Shown here: one piece after another, positions 30,708-41,345 of the stretch
How the letters are laid out: the number at the start of each line of letters is the position of its first letter
Position numbering within the stretch: the stretch's first letter is position 1
Source of the DNA: Histomonas meleagridis
Taxonomy: Eukaryota > Parabasalia > Tritrichomonadida > Dientamoebidae
Reading direction: 5' to 3'
Length of the DNA stretch: 64,000 bases
NCBI GenBank assembly: GCA_020186115.1
Contig: WSYJ01000052.1
Span: 310,001-374,000 of the forward strand
The notes under the pieces: model-generated
The model's database searches: none
What the model was told of the DNA's origin: nothing
The model's input: the letters and a program-made list of their open reading frames with translations, nothing else
Translations under genes and position numbers: made by a program

Positions 30708-32027
30708 ATGTCTAATATCAATGATATTATTCCACTTAATAATATAAAAAGAGAAAACATTGATTTTAAAAATCAAACTATTGATTTGGAGATGCTTATA
30801 TCTCTCAAGCAAATAATATTTAATTTAAGAGAAGAAAATCTTGTTTTTTCTACTCAGCGGACAATGAAATTATTTGATTTAAATTATCCATATTCATTTA
30901 ATTATGTTTTAAGTAATTTAATTTACTTTGCATTTTTTTCACAAAAGAATGAAGAAAGTAATATTTATATAAATTATTTACAATTAATTCAAGAAGAAGA
31001 AAAAAAATATAAAAATATCCCAAACATCATCGAATTTTTTGGTAAATATATTTCTGGAATCAAATCGCAAGAAGCTTATTATCTTATTGAAAAAATGACT
31101 GAAAGAAATTTAATAAATAAAAACATTGCTAAAAATATTAAATCAGAATATTTTGCACATTACAAAACAAGAAAAGAAAACAAAAAACAAAGAAAATACA
31201 ATTACCAATTTTACCAAACTTTTTTTGCAAATTACAAAAAACTTTCAAAGAATGATTGGGAACTTCATAAAAGATTAATTGAAGAAGGAGTAAATCCAAA
31301 TGAACTCGCGAAAATAATTCGAAATGATGAAGTCGAAAAACTTCAAGAAATATCATCACAAAATGGTTTTAATTTTAATCAAACAATTAAACCATCACTT
31401 TATGAAAGATGTTCATTTATTAATCAAGAAAATGTTACATTAATTGATTATGCAGCATTTTTTTCTTCAGTAAAATGTTTTAAATATTTACTTATGAATG
31501 AAGCAAATGTAAAAAATACAGGTAAATATGCAGTTGCAGGTGGAAATGAAGAAATCATTCATTTATGTGAGCAAAATCATTCGTCATTTACAGGTGCATA
31601 TAAAACAGCTATTAAATTTCATCAAAATGATATCTTTAAATATATATACGAAAAGAAATTAGAAGTATTTCCAAATTTTATAGAAATTTTAAGGATTAAA
31701 TGTATTTTATATCATAACTATGAAATTTTATCATTTTTACAAGATGAAGGATCAAGAAGTAATGGTCACATTATTAATGAAGCAGCAAGAATTGGAAATT
31801 TATTACTGGTTAAATGTTTTCAAAAATTTAATCAACTCCCAAAAGACATTTTAGTTTTTTCGATAGAATCGGGAAATATTGAACTTGTTCAATATATTCT
31901 CCAACAAAAAGAAATTGATGTTAATGCTCAAAATATATATTTATTTTTTAAGAAATTTGTAAAATTGATTTCGTATTTTAAAATAACATTTGGAAATCGT
32001 TTAAATTATTTAATACGGCATTATTGA
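30708..32027 (+). CDS. DUF3447/ankyrin-repeat protein, N-terminal part (gene 2)
   Basis: The frame is open from 30633, but MSNINDIIPLNNIK at 30708 is preferred because the other family members start only a short way before the shared LISLKQIIFNLREENL segment. It encodes the helical head (NYPYSFNYVLSNLIYFAFF), DWELHKRLIEEGVNPNELA, the DUF3447 core TLIDYAAFFSSVKCFKYLL, GKYAVAGGNEEIIHLCEQNH, then an ankyrin stretch to DVNAQNIYLFF. The frame ends at 32027 inside the first spacer. It is most similar to the pseudogene at 22990-24050 and to gene 3. A 14-module array continues on the same strand to a stop at 34129, so the complete gene may be 30708-34129. Confidence 0.85.
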   Translation: MSNINDIIPLNNIKRENIDFKNQTIDLEMLISLKQIIFNLREENLVFSTQRTMKLFDLNYPYSFNYVLSNLIYFAFFSQKNEESNIYINYLQLIQEEEKKYKNIPNIIEFFGKYISGIKSQEAYYLIEKMTERNLINKNIAKNIKSEYFAHYKTRKENKKQRKYNYQFYQTFFANYKKLSKNDWELHKRLIEEGVNPNELAKIIRNDEVEKLQEISSQNGFNFNQTIKPSLYERCSFINQENVTLIDYAAFFSSVKCFKYLLMNEANVKNTGKYAVAGGNEEIIHLCEQNHSSFTGAYKTAIKFHQNDIFKYIYEKKLEVFPNFIEILRIKCILYHNYEILSFLQDEGSRSNGHIINEAARIGNLLLVKCFQKFNQLPKDILVFSIESGNIELVQYILQQKEIDVNAQNIYLFFKKFVKLISYFKITFGNRLNYLIRHY

Positions 32028-34129
32028 TTGCTTCATTTAATACTAATATAGAAGTATTTAAAGTACTTCTTAAACAAAAAGGAATTGATATTAATGCTAA
32101 AAATATTTACACATTTTTCAAAATATTTATATTAAAGATTTAATTTTCCAAAATCATATTTGAAAATCATTTAAAATCAATAAAACAGCACTTATGTATG
32201 CATCTATAAATGGGTGTATAGAAATGGTTAAACTACTTCTTAAACAAGAAGGAATTGATATTAATGCAAGAGATATTTATTTGTTTTATTTATTATTTCT
32301 TTTAATAATTTAATATTTCAAAATAATATTTGGAAATTGTTTAAATTATATAATACAGCACTTATCATTGCATCTGAAAATGATCGTATAGAAATAGTTA
32401 AATTACTTCTTGAACAAGAAGGATTTGATATTAATGCAAGAGATATTTGTTTGTTTTATTTAATATTTATTTAGAAAATTTTGGATTTCAAAATAATATT
32501 TGGAAATTATTCGAATTTATTGATACAGCACTTATGAGGGCATCTGTAAGAGGTCATAAAGAAATCGTTAAATTACTTCTTGAACAAGAAGGAATTGATA
32601 TTAATGCTATAGATATTTATTTATTTTATTTAATATTTATTTTAATAATTTAATATTTCAAAATAATATTTGGAAATTATTTAAATAATTTAAAACTGAA
32701 ATTATATTGGCAATTGAAAATGGTAGAACAGAAATCGTTCAATTACTTCTTGAACAAGGAGAAATTGATATTAATGCTATAGATATTTATTTGTTTTAAT
32801 TGATATTTATTTTAATAATTTGATATTTCAAAATAATAATTGGAAATTATTTAAAATATTTGAAATATTACTCATTTGGGCATTCAGAAGAGGTAATATA
32901 GAAATAGTCAAATTACTTCTTGAACAAGAAGGATTTGATATTAATGCTAAAGATATTTATTTGTTTTATTTAATATTTATTTTAATAATTTGATATTTCA
33001 AAATAATATTTGGAAATTATTTAAATTATTTAATACAGCACTTATCATTTCATCTTCAAAAGGTTATGCGGAAATGGTTAAATTACTTCTTGAACAAGAA
33101 GGAATTGATATTAATGCTAAAAGTATTTATTTGTTTTATTTAATATTTATTTTAATAATTTTGGATTTCAAAATAATATTTGGAAATTATTTAAATTTTT
33201 TAAAACAGCACTTTTGATAGCATCTGTAGATAATCGTACAGAAATCGTTAAATTACTTCTTGAAAAAGAAGGAATTGATATTAATGCTAAAGGTGTTTAT
33301 TTGTTTTATTTAATATTCATTTTATTAATTTTGGATTTCGAAATAATATTTGGAAATTATTTATATTATTTGAAACAGCACTTATATTGGCAATTGAAAA
33401 AGGTTATATAGAAATAGTTAAATTACTTCTTGAACAAGAAGGAATTGATATTAATGCTAAAAATATTTATTTGTTTTATTTAATATTTATTTTAATAATT
33501 TTGGATTTCAAAATAATATTTGGAAATTATTTAAATTATTTAATACAGCACTTATGAGGGCATCTGTAAAAGGTCATATAGAAATCGTTAAATTACTTCT
33601 TGAACAAGAAGGAATTGATATTAATGCAAAAAATATTTATTTGTTTTATTTAATATTTATTTTAATAATTTGATATTTCAAAATAATATTTGGAAATTAC
33701 TTAAATTATTTGAAGCAGCACTTATCATTGCATTTTTTGGTGGTTATACAGAAATCTTTAAATTACTTCTTGAACAAGAAGAAATTGATATTAATGCTAA
33801 AAATATTTATTTGTTTTGTTTAAAATTTGTTTTAATAATTTGATATTTCAAAATAATATTTGGAAATTACTTAAAATATTTGAAACCCTTCTCATTTGGG
33901 CATCCAGAAGAGGTAATATAGAAATGGTTAAATCACTTCTTAAACGAAAAGGAATTAATATTGATGAAAAAGATATTTGTTTCTCTAATTCAAAATTAAT
34001 TTTAATAGTACAATATTTCAAAATATTGTTTGGAAATTGTTTTAATTATTTTTTACAGCACTTATTTATGCTGGAAGTATTAGGAATAAAGAAATAGTTA
34101 AATTACTTCTTAATCCCATCTTAATATAG
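31855..34129 (+). repeat. Array of 14 ankyrin modules, exact 170-bp period (array 2)
   Basis: The landmark (g)gaattgat falls at 31911, 32081, 32251, 32421, 32591, 32761, 32931, 33101, 33271, 33441, 33611, 33781 and 33951. Every step is exactly 170 bp, and the terminal module is in register with them. Ankyrin modules vary mainly at the exposed positions (TALIIASENDRIEIV, TALMRASVRGHKEIV, TALIISSSKGYAEMV, TALLIASVDNRTEIV, TALILAIEKGYIEIV), while the roughly 70-base spacer is nearly constant apart from the first one or two copies. Most spacers contain in-frame stops. Confidence 0.92.
34052..34129 (+). other. Terminal ankyrin module with in-frame stop, array 2
   Basis: It reads FTALIYAGSIRNKEIVKLLL then NPILI and TAG at 34127-34129, in register with the array and in the ankyrin frame, with no further spacer. 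Confidence 0.6.
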
Positions 34130-35173
34130 TCATATTTCTAAAAACAATTGAATTATTTCTTAAAAAGATGCCAATAAAATTTTTAATATCATAAAATTGT
34201 TAAATTACATATAATAAAATTTTCCTGGTGATCGACTGAGTAAAGTTTGATTGCAACTTCTTTTTGCGAACATATGTTGTGCCAATTGATTTACTGAGAT
34301 GCCTCATTCGATTTTCTTGACTTGATAGTTGTTGATTGTGTTAAGCATTGAAAAATGACTTTTTCAGAGATATTAGAGAGTAAATGATTTCTCCAGAAAA
34401 AATTTATATTTTATTTTCAGTGCCGGCCACAAAAAATTGACCATTAGAAGCTAGAAGTTGCCGCTTTTTAACACAAAAATATCTGATCTTTGAGGCATGA
34501 AAACTGTCTATCGGACATAAAGAAATTGTCCACTTTTAACCGTTGGGAAAAATATTAAATGTCATATTAATCCAACAAAAATTAAGTGCAAAAGATTAAT
34601 GTATTTATTGTTATTGCAAAAATCAATACAGCTGGTTTCCATTTATTCGAAAAATAAATCTTTTTGTTTGGAAATTAATTCCAAACGATATAAATACTTA
34701 AACGATACTATTTTTCGGAACTATAAAAAAGACTTGGAATACAAGAGACTTCGATGTTAATTTATTTTTTTGAAAATAAATCTAAAATAAACATTGCGTT
34801 ATAAATTCAAAAATTATCCATTTTTATAATCTTAATTAATTTTGTAAAACTTTCTAAAATCAAAGTTGATCTCATAATAAAATTCATTAATTGCGATTTA
34901 CATTTGATTTACTAATGGAGCCCCTTCTGTCAGAGCTTTGCATGGTTTTTCCATTTTTCTGATGAGATTAAATTCATTTTTTGATGTTTTTTATTTTTAA
35001 TATTTTATCAAGAAACATATCATCATGACGTTTACTTAACTTGTGACAAGTTGCAATGTTTTGCATTTGCCTCATGATTTATATCATGATTGTGTTTTAT
35101 GGTTGATAATCGAAGACTCTGGCCGAGTCAAAAGTCATTTGAAAACCTCATATATAATTTTACATATAAAATT
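34130..35173. other. Intergenic, nothing recognised
   Basis: About 1 kb of AT-rich DNA with a few GC-richer patches (for example near 34424 and 34915). No protein-like frame, RNA gene or repeat is identified on either strand. Confidence 0.5.
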
Positions 35174-35707
35174 TTATTTTATAATTGCCTTAATGATCAA
35201 GAAAAGAGTTCCATACAAGATCAAAAATGGAATCCATATCGATAAAAAGTCTTTGACTGTCAGAGATCTACCTTTTAAAATCAGTTCTGAAACCAATTTT
35301 TTGTGTGATTTGTCAATCCAATTTTGCTTTGGTTGTTTTCGTATAGTATCAACGCGATCCAAAACACTTTCTACAAAGAAGTGGCAATTGGAATTAATGA
35401 AGTCGTATCGTTTGGAAGTAAATTCTTGGCTAACTTCTTTGATTGCTTCATCAATGATTTTCGGTTCAACCATTACTCGAAATTTTTGTTTAGGCTCTCC
35501 GAAAAACATCTTTCCTTTTCTAACGTGGTAGTCACCTTGGAAATCATAAACATATCCAGATGAGTCGCAAATGCCAACATGTCCAAAAGCAGGACATACC
35601 CATGAAAGAATTGGAATTGACGTCCAGACAACACAACATGAAAGCTCAGGCCTTGGTTTGCCACATAAAGAATCATCAACTTTGTTTTTGTGTTGATTTT
35701 CTTTCAT
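35174..35707 (-). CDS. TMEM222: TMEM222/RTE1 (DUF778) family membrane protein
   Basis: 177 residues from ATG 35707 (MKENQHKNKVDD). The frame is open further upstream, but that part is unlike the family. The diagnostic DUF778 motifs are in order: CCVVWTSIPILSWVCPAFGH, HVGICDSSGYVYDFQG, MFFGEPKQKFRV, YDFINSNCHFFVESVLDRV. The His and Cys-His (HVGI, NCHFF) positions give the family its resemblance to papain-like/NlpC folds. A C-terminal hydrophobic segment (IWIPFLILYGTLFLIIKAII) anchors it. TMEM222 and plant RTE1 reside in the ER/Golgi; RTE1 promotes ethylene receptor function, but the general biochemical role is unknown. Confidence 0.85.
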   Translation of the reverse strand: MKENQHKNKVDDSLCGKPRPELSCCVVWTSIPILSWVCPAFGHVGICDSSGYVYDFQGDYHVRKGKMFFGEPKQKFRVMVEPKIIDEAIKEVSQEFTSKRYDFINSNCHFFVESVLDRVDTIRKQPKQNWIDKSHKKLVSELILKGRSLTVKDFLSIWIPFLILYGTLFLIIKAIIK

Positions 35708-36096
35708 TAAAATATGATATGACCATATATGCATTGAAATTAATTTGAATTTGCAGAAATTGACATTTTTATATTTATTTAAAAATAAATGACAAAAATC
35801 GTATAACTTCACGTGGAAGTTGAACTTGAACAAAATTTAAAATCCTTGGTAAAGCTTTTTTGCATAGCACATCATGATTACAAAGTGAAGCATAACTTAT
35901 CATTTTTTTTTTCAAAATATTTGAAATTGAATATACGTTCTCTATAAAACATTCGATTCAAGATTACACCACGAATATCGATATCAGATCTGAGGCTTCA
36001 GTTAAAAAAAGTCGTAGTCATTGGGTTTTTAATACTTATCCCAACCACCATACCATTTCCATTCGTGTACTTGCATCCTATATGTCATGCTTGCAA
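35708..36096. other. Intergenic region
   Basis: Region between the TMEM222-like gene and the truncated surface-protein frame. Nothing is recognised beyond the non-family-like upstream extension of the TMEM222 frame. Confidence 0.45.
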
Positions 36097-37149
36097 ACTT
36101 GAAGAAAAACCACAGGAACTCATTCCGATTGTTTCATCATCATAATTCCAAGCTTTGTTGTCTCAGAAGAAAATTTTAAATATTCGAATTATGAAAACGA
36201 TGGCGTTTTATATAATAAAGAAATTACATATATTATTAGTTATCCGAATATGAAAAGTAAAACATTTACAATTCCTAAATCAGTCATTTCTATTATGAAT
36301 TATTCTTTTGCATATTGTAATAATTTAGAAAGAATTTTTATTGATGAAAATGTTGAATATATTAATTCATGTGCATTTACTAATTGTACATCACTTCAAT
36401 GTATTCATTTTAAAGGAGAAATATCATCAGAAATACAAAATGATGCATTTGTTAATATAAATGCGACATTAGTTATGACAATAGAAACATATCAAAATGA
36501 AACATTTGGAAATATTAATGTTACTAAGGGAACAACACTTGACGAATGTCTCCTGCCAACACGCACATTCACATACACACAAAGTGATACATTCACTAAC
36601 TCGAACACATTCACTTCATCAGTTGCTTATTCATCGGATGTAACTTTATCTTTAACACATTCGTTCACTTTAACACACTCGTTATCTATTACACTTTCGA
36701 TTACATTTTATAGTAAATATATAAATACAATTTCATTGTTAACATTTGAATCCACTTATAGTTATATATCGACAAATGTCATTTATTACGATTACACTGT
36801 TATATATTATTCGTCTTATTATAGTTATTATTCTGACTTTTACACATTAGTTGTCACTGATTATGATAATACAGCAAAAGATAATTCGATATCAAATGAA
36901 TTGTTAATTGGTTTTATATGCGGCGCTATTGTGATAGTTTTGGTAATTGCCGGAATCGTAATATTTATGATTAAATATCAAAATAAGAAGCGAAAACAAA
37001 ATGAAGAAGAAATGAATATTTCAGATGAAAATAATAATAAAATTAAAGAAATAGATAATACATTTTCAGTTGGTATTAATAATTCAAATATTGAAGAAGA
37101 TCCATTTGCAGACGATTTCAAAGAAGAAAAATTTATCAATCAGATATAA
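36097..37149 (+). pseudogene. BspA-like leucine-rich surface protein, 5'-truncated
   Basis: An open frame runs from about 36097 with no ATG until 36250. It begins inside BspA-type LRR repeats: DGVLYNKEITYIISYPN, KTFTIPKSVISIMNYSF, CNNLERIFIDENVEYINS and CTSLQCIHFKGEI. These are the treponema-type LRR_5 repeats expanded on trichomonad cell surfaces and thought to bind host or bacterial ligands. An S/T/Y-rich stalk follows (FTSSVAYSSDVTLSLTHSFT), then one membrane span (LIGFICGAIVIVLVIAGIVI) and a cytosolic tail ending EEDPFADDFKEEKFINQI. Full-length members have many more LRRs, so this is a 3' fragment. A short protein from 36250 (299 residues) could still be made, but it has no visible signal peptide. 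Confidence 0.6.
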
Positions 37150-38116
37150 GTAAACATATTTTAAGAACAAAATATTTTAATTTGTTTATTAATTTAATAA
37201 ATACAATCATTTTTGTTATTTAGAAAATTTATGTTTCTTCTATTATATGATTATTATAGTAAATCCAATTTATCCAAATCATAAATACTAAAAGTAAATG
37301 ATAAATTATATTAAAGAAAAAAATTGGAAATTTAGAGATATTATGGTAAAAATGCATTATTTTTTCAAAAATCAAAAGAAAGATATTTCAATTTCAAATA
37401 AGTGTTCGTCTTGAGTAGTTCTGCTTTTATCTGTGATAACTTAAGTTTGGACAAAAAGTAAATTATTATGAAAATAACAAATATATCGTTAATTCATCGA
37501 ATAATTAACGCATTTTTTAACATATTATGAAGTTCAAAATCATTATGTAAAAGTTTATCATAATTTTCTTGATGTTTTCCTAAAATGATCAGCGTTCATC
37601 AATCAAACAAAGCATAATTTTTAAATATATACCTTGGTCAGCTGGATATATGAAAGCTTACAATTTTACTTGAAAAATGCATACCACCACTTCATAGAAC
37701 TTTTTGATCATATTTCTTCATTGATGAAAAGAGAATTTCTTGAATTTGTTATTCGTATTCATACATGGTCTTAATTATTTTCGATTTTCTTGATAGTTAA
37801 CAAGAGTTTGGCAATAGGAAAATTCATGATCAAAAAAATATCTACAAAAATTTATTTACTAAAACATGATGTTAATTTTGCAAAACATAAAAAAAAAAAC
37901 ATTATAATTTTGCTATAGTAAAAATATGTGATTGGGTGATCAACCTCCTTCTTTTCATCTCTTTGTTATAGTTTTATTTTTTTCTATGTAACGATAGAAT
38001 TCAAAATTTCCACTTTTTCAGTGAAAACTTCATCGATAGACATTTTCCAAAATGACTTTTTCTAAAGAATTTACTTTCAAAAACATGTTAAAAAAACATA
38101 ACAATATTTTATTTTT
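37150..38116. other. Intergenic, nothing recognised
   Basis: AT-rich region up to the MULE terminal repeat. No gene or repeat is seen. Confidence 0.5.
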
Positions 38117-38417
38117 ACAGCTGTTTGCTTTTTGTTTGATTTGCTTTACAATAGTAAATATTCGAAAAGTGACACATCTACAAAATTAATCACCTGAATC
38201 ACAAAAATATTGTCTTGCTTTGGAAAAGTAATAATATGTTTGGAATTGAGAAGTTTACAAATGCTTCACAAAAAAATTGTCTATCCTATCAAAAAAATTC
38301 AACTAATCGTTTTCGCCATGAACCGCCCTCTCAAAAAGTGGAGAAATATTTTCCAGGAAGTCCCTATAAAATTTTACGAGAAACCCGCCAAACAATATCT
38401 CAATAAACAACATCTTT

Positions 38418-38592
38418 CTTCATTTATTCCATCATCACTTGTACATTCTTATTCCTTCACTCATTCCATCATCACTTGTACATTCTTATTTTTTTATTCA
38501 TTCCATCATCACTTATACATTCTTATTCCATCATTACGTTTACATTCTTATTTCTTCACTCATTCCATCATCACTTGTACATTCTTATTCCC
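38418..38592. repeat. 37-bp minisatellite inside the MULE, 5 copies
   Basis: Copies start at 38426, 38463, 38500, 38525 (after a shortened copy) and 38562. The unit begins ATTCCATCATCACTTGTACA and continues TTCTTATTCCTTCACTC. It lies downstream of the transposase relic. Confidence 0.85.
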
Positions 38593-38688
38593 TCAATTCT
38601 CATAATTTCATATCCATAATATAAATTATCATATTATCATTATTGATCTTCCAGAAAATTTGTTTTAAAATATTTTTTTTTATTGTTA

Positions 38689-40108
38689 TTACTTATTTTT
38701 TTTTGGACATGTTTGCGCATTATGCCCAAAACAATGACAATTGCTACATTGATATGATTTCGTGGTTTTTGGCTTTCCTCCAAAAACCACATTTTTAGAG
38801 AGATGTTTTGGAAATTGCCCTTTCCTTGCAATTGCAGATGGCATTCCAATGTTTACCTGTTTTTTGATGATTTCTGCTTTTTCAAAAGAATCATCAAAAA
38901 GTTGTGAAACCTCTTGATTTTGATGAGCAAGAGAAGCCAAAGGCGATATCTTTGCCATTATTGAGGTATAATCTTTTTTCTCATTGTTCTTTATATCCTC
39001 AATAATATCGACTTTGGTTTGTTCAGCAGAAGGGATTTTTCTGAGATACCTATTAGGAATATCCTTTAATTCAATTTCATTAATTGTCATCAAAATATGA
39101 CGACAAAGAATTGAAAATTCTGGTGCTTTATTGCGGAGAATACACCAACAACAAACTGTAGGTTCATAAATATCAATTTGTGCCTTTAAATACTCATCAG
39201 TAAGTGTATTTGCAAATATGTCTCCAATCATATTTTTGTCTTCTTCCTTTATAAGCAAGATATGTGCAAAATGATTGTTTAATGAGTGACTTATTGATTT
39301 GACAATTAAAATGTGTGCGAGATTATTTAATCTCTCTATTGATTGAATAATGGTCATCTGTGAAAATTGGTAATTTGTTTTATAGCGAGAAAAAAATATT
39401 TTCTACAGTGATGTATTTATACATTTTTCAGATACTCCTTGAAGAGCCAAATCTAATGGAAGCCAGTGCTCTCTAAGCTTAATCAAATTTGATAATTAAT
39501 CTCTTCCATTTGATTCTTTCTCTTTACATTTATTTTCAAGCAAATTTATAAAAACTTCACAATAATCCATATTTAATCTCATTTTGAATAACACTTGCAT
39601 GATTTCCATATCATGAAGAGTCTCATAATTTCGTTTAATATGAACCAAACATAATCCAATGATAGATTCTGGATAGATTACTCTCACAGAATTGAATTGT
39701 GTTATACATAAGAATAATTCCTGGTGGAACCCCATTTAATTGTTGATCGCGTATTTTTTTGATTGTAGTGGAATCCATTAAGTTCCTATGAGCTAAATAA
39801 AAATCCACATATAATGGATGTGAATGTTTTAATTTTGATTTAATTTTATTGAAAGAAAAAAACATAATATTATCAATTATCACTATCATAAAAACCAACT
39901 TTGAATTACAACAAATTAAACCAGATCTTTTTCCATGGAAAGTACAGCAGAAAACATAATTTCTATTTTTATTATGCGTTTGAGATGCAGAATAATAAAT
40001 ACCAATGTTATTTGTAATTTCTGTGATAAAATGTGTAATCGTTAGATACTTTTTGTATGGAAAAGATGTCATCTTGATCTGGGAGCATTCTTCAATAATT
40101 TGTTCCAT
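38689..40108 (-). pseudogene. MULE transposase pseudogene
   Basis: The N-terminal piece at 40108-39635 resembles the FAR1/WRKY-GCM-type DNA-binding region of MULE transposases (YYSASQTHNKNRNYVFCC, KLKHSHPLYVDFYLAHRNLM). A frame-shifted middle piece at about 39735-39496 holds IGLCLVHIKRNYETL, and a third at about 39480-39360 holds HWLPLDLALQGVSEK. The C-terminal piece at 39357-38689 has a SWIM-like zinc motif (CCWCILRNKAPEFSILCRHI) and a CCHC zinc knuckle (CSNCHCFGHNAQTCPK). Most of the DDE catalytic region is missing and at least two frame changes exist, so it is inactive. Confidence 0.75.
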
Positions 40109-40758
40109 TCCCTTTTTTAAAAATGAACGTCAATTTTCTGAAAACATTTCTCCACTTTTTGAAAGGGCGGTTCATGGCGGAAACGATCACCCAAAAGATT
40201 CTCTTACTTCACAAAAGTGATTGGCAAAAAAGTGACGCTCGTAAAAAATAATATGTATATATATAAAATATTTTCCTCCACAAAAGTAAATATACAAAAA
40301 TCGAATCAAAATAAATTTGACACGACACTTTATTTGAATTATTTGCGCCTACATTATTTCTTTGCCCTATAGGGGTACGAGTGTGATGAGCACCAAATTA
40401 AATTTATCTATTCTCTTAATATTTTTTAGCAAAAACATTTTAAATTCATAAAACATATCTATGATGATATAGAGATTATTTTGAGCATTGATTTTTTTGA
40501 AAAATTAAAAATCAAATAATTATACATTTTTTTAAAAAATTTGGTTTTTTGATATTTTTCGATGAACATAGGATTTATAATTGAAGTTTAATAATTTGTA
40601 TATATAATTTAATTTTTTTATTGAGTATTCATCATGAAAATGCACTATTTAAGACCATGAATAAGGAAAAATAAACAATTCAAAAATGCAGATATTTACT
40701 TTTATTAAGCGAGACATTTACTTTTGTGAAGCAAGCCAAACAAAAAGCAAACAGCTGT

Positions 40759-41270
40759 ACAAATATTCTAATTACATTTTGCAAGTAGTTCTCTATAATT
40801 TGTTCTAACTCTTGATAGTTCCTCCAACAAATCATTTTGCCTTGCGTTTTGTTCCTTATTCATTATTCATTGCCTTAATTCTTCTTTTTCAACATTTTCT
40901 TTTCTTTCGTTTTCGAGTTCATTTTTCTTTTTTCTCTCCATTTCATTATCATCTATTTCATTCACCAATGGATACCAAAATAGGATGCTCGGGTTCACAA
41001 TTTTGTATTAATTTAATGTATAAATTCAATGGATAGGACTATTTCAAAATCATATTTCAAATAAAAATATTTTTTTATAATTTTGAGTTTAAATTATGAT
41101 ATCTCTATATATTTCCACAATTAATTTTAATTTTTATTCATAATTATTTTAAATCTAAATATATCGTTAACCAAATTAAAAAAATTTGAATGAATGGGAC
41201 TTTTTTTCTTGGATGGGACCTTTTCCGTCCACTATAATTATTTATTATGAAGATAAAATATTAACTAAAT
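40759..41270. other. Intergenic, nothing recognised
   Basis: AT-rich DNA between the MULE right end and the 3' end of array 3. No coding pattern is seen. Confidence 0.5.
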
Positions 41271-41345
41271 TTATTCTACCACATGAAGAAGTTCAACGAC
41301 TTTTTTGTGACCATTGGAGGATGCGTAATCGAGCGCTGTTTTAAA
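41271..41345 (-). other. Terminal ankyrin module with in-frame stop, array 3
   Basis: It reads FKTALDYASSNGHKKVVELL then HVVE and TAA at 41271-41273. This is a canonical ankyrin module with a charged end, without spacer, and different from every internal unit. Confidence 0.65.

Larger units (their letters stand above)
38117..40758. mobile_element. Decayed Mutator-like element (MULE) with terminal inverted repeats
   Basis: The left end at 38117 (ACAGCTGTTTGCTTTTTGTT, continuing to about 38160) is matched in inverse by 40715-40758 with a few mismatches. A second, subterminal inverted pair lies at 38306-38356 and 40141-40188 (CGCCATGAACCGCCC core, about 50 bp). Between them on the minus strand is a broken MULE transposase. 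The right flank is longer than the left, with duplicated CACAAAAGTAAAT motifs, so the element has been rearranged. No convincing target-site duplication (9-11 bp in MULEs) was seen by eye. Confidence 0.7.

Noticed and set aside
32000-34000. Programmed -1 frameshifting at each spacer
   Set aside because: The frames do overlap in the right direction, but no X XXY YYZ slippery site is found and more than ten successive shifts in one message would give almost no product.
31990-34050. Canonical trichomonad introns in the spacers
   Set aside because: No GTATGT donor or ACTAACACACAG acceptor is present. The ACAG before the CACTTAT codons is part of the NTAL coding sequence and is missing in some units. 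Non-canonical splicing stays open as a hypothesis only.
40812-41036. 74-codon plus-strand F/H-rich frame
   Set aside because: Composition reflects AT-rich DNA, and there is no domain or promoter-like context.
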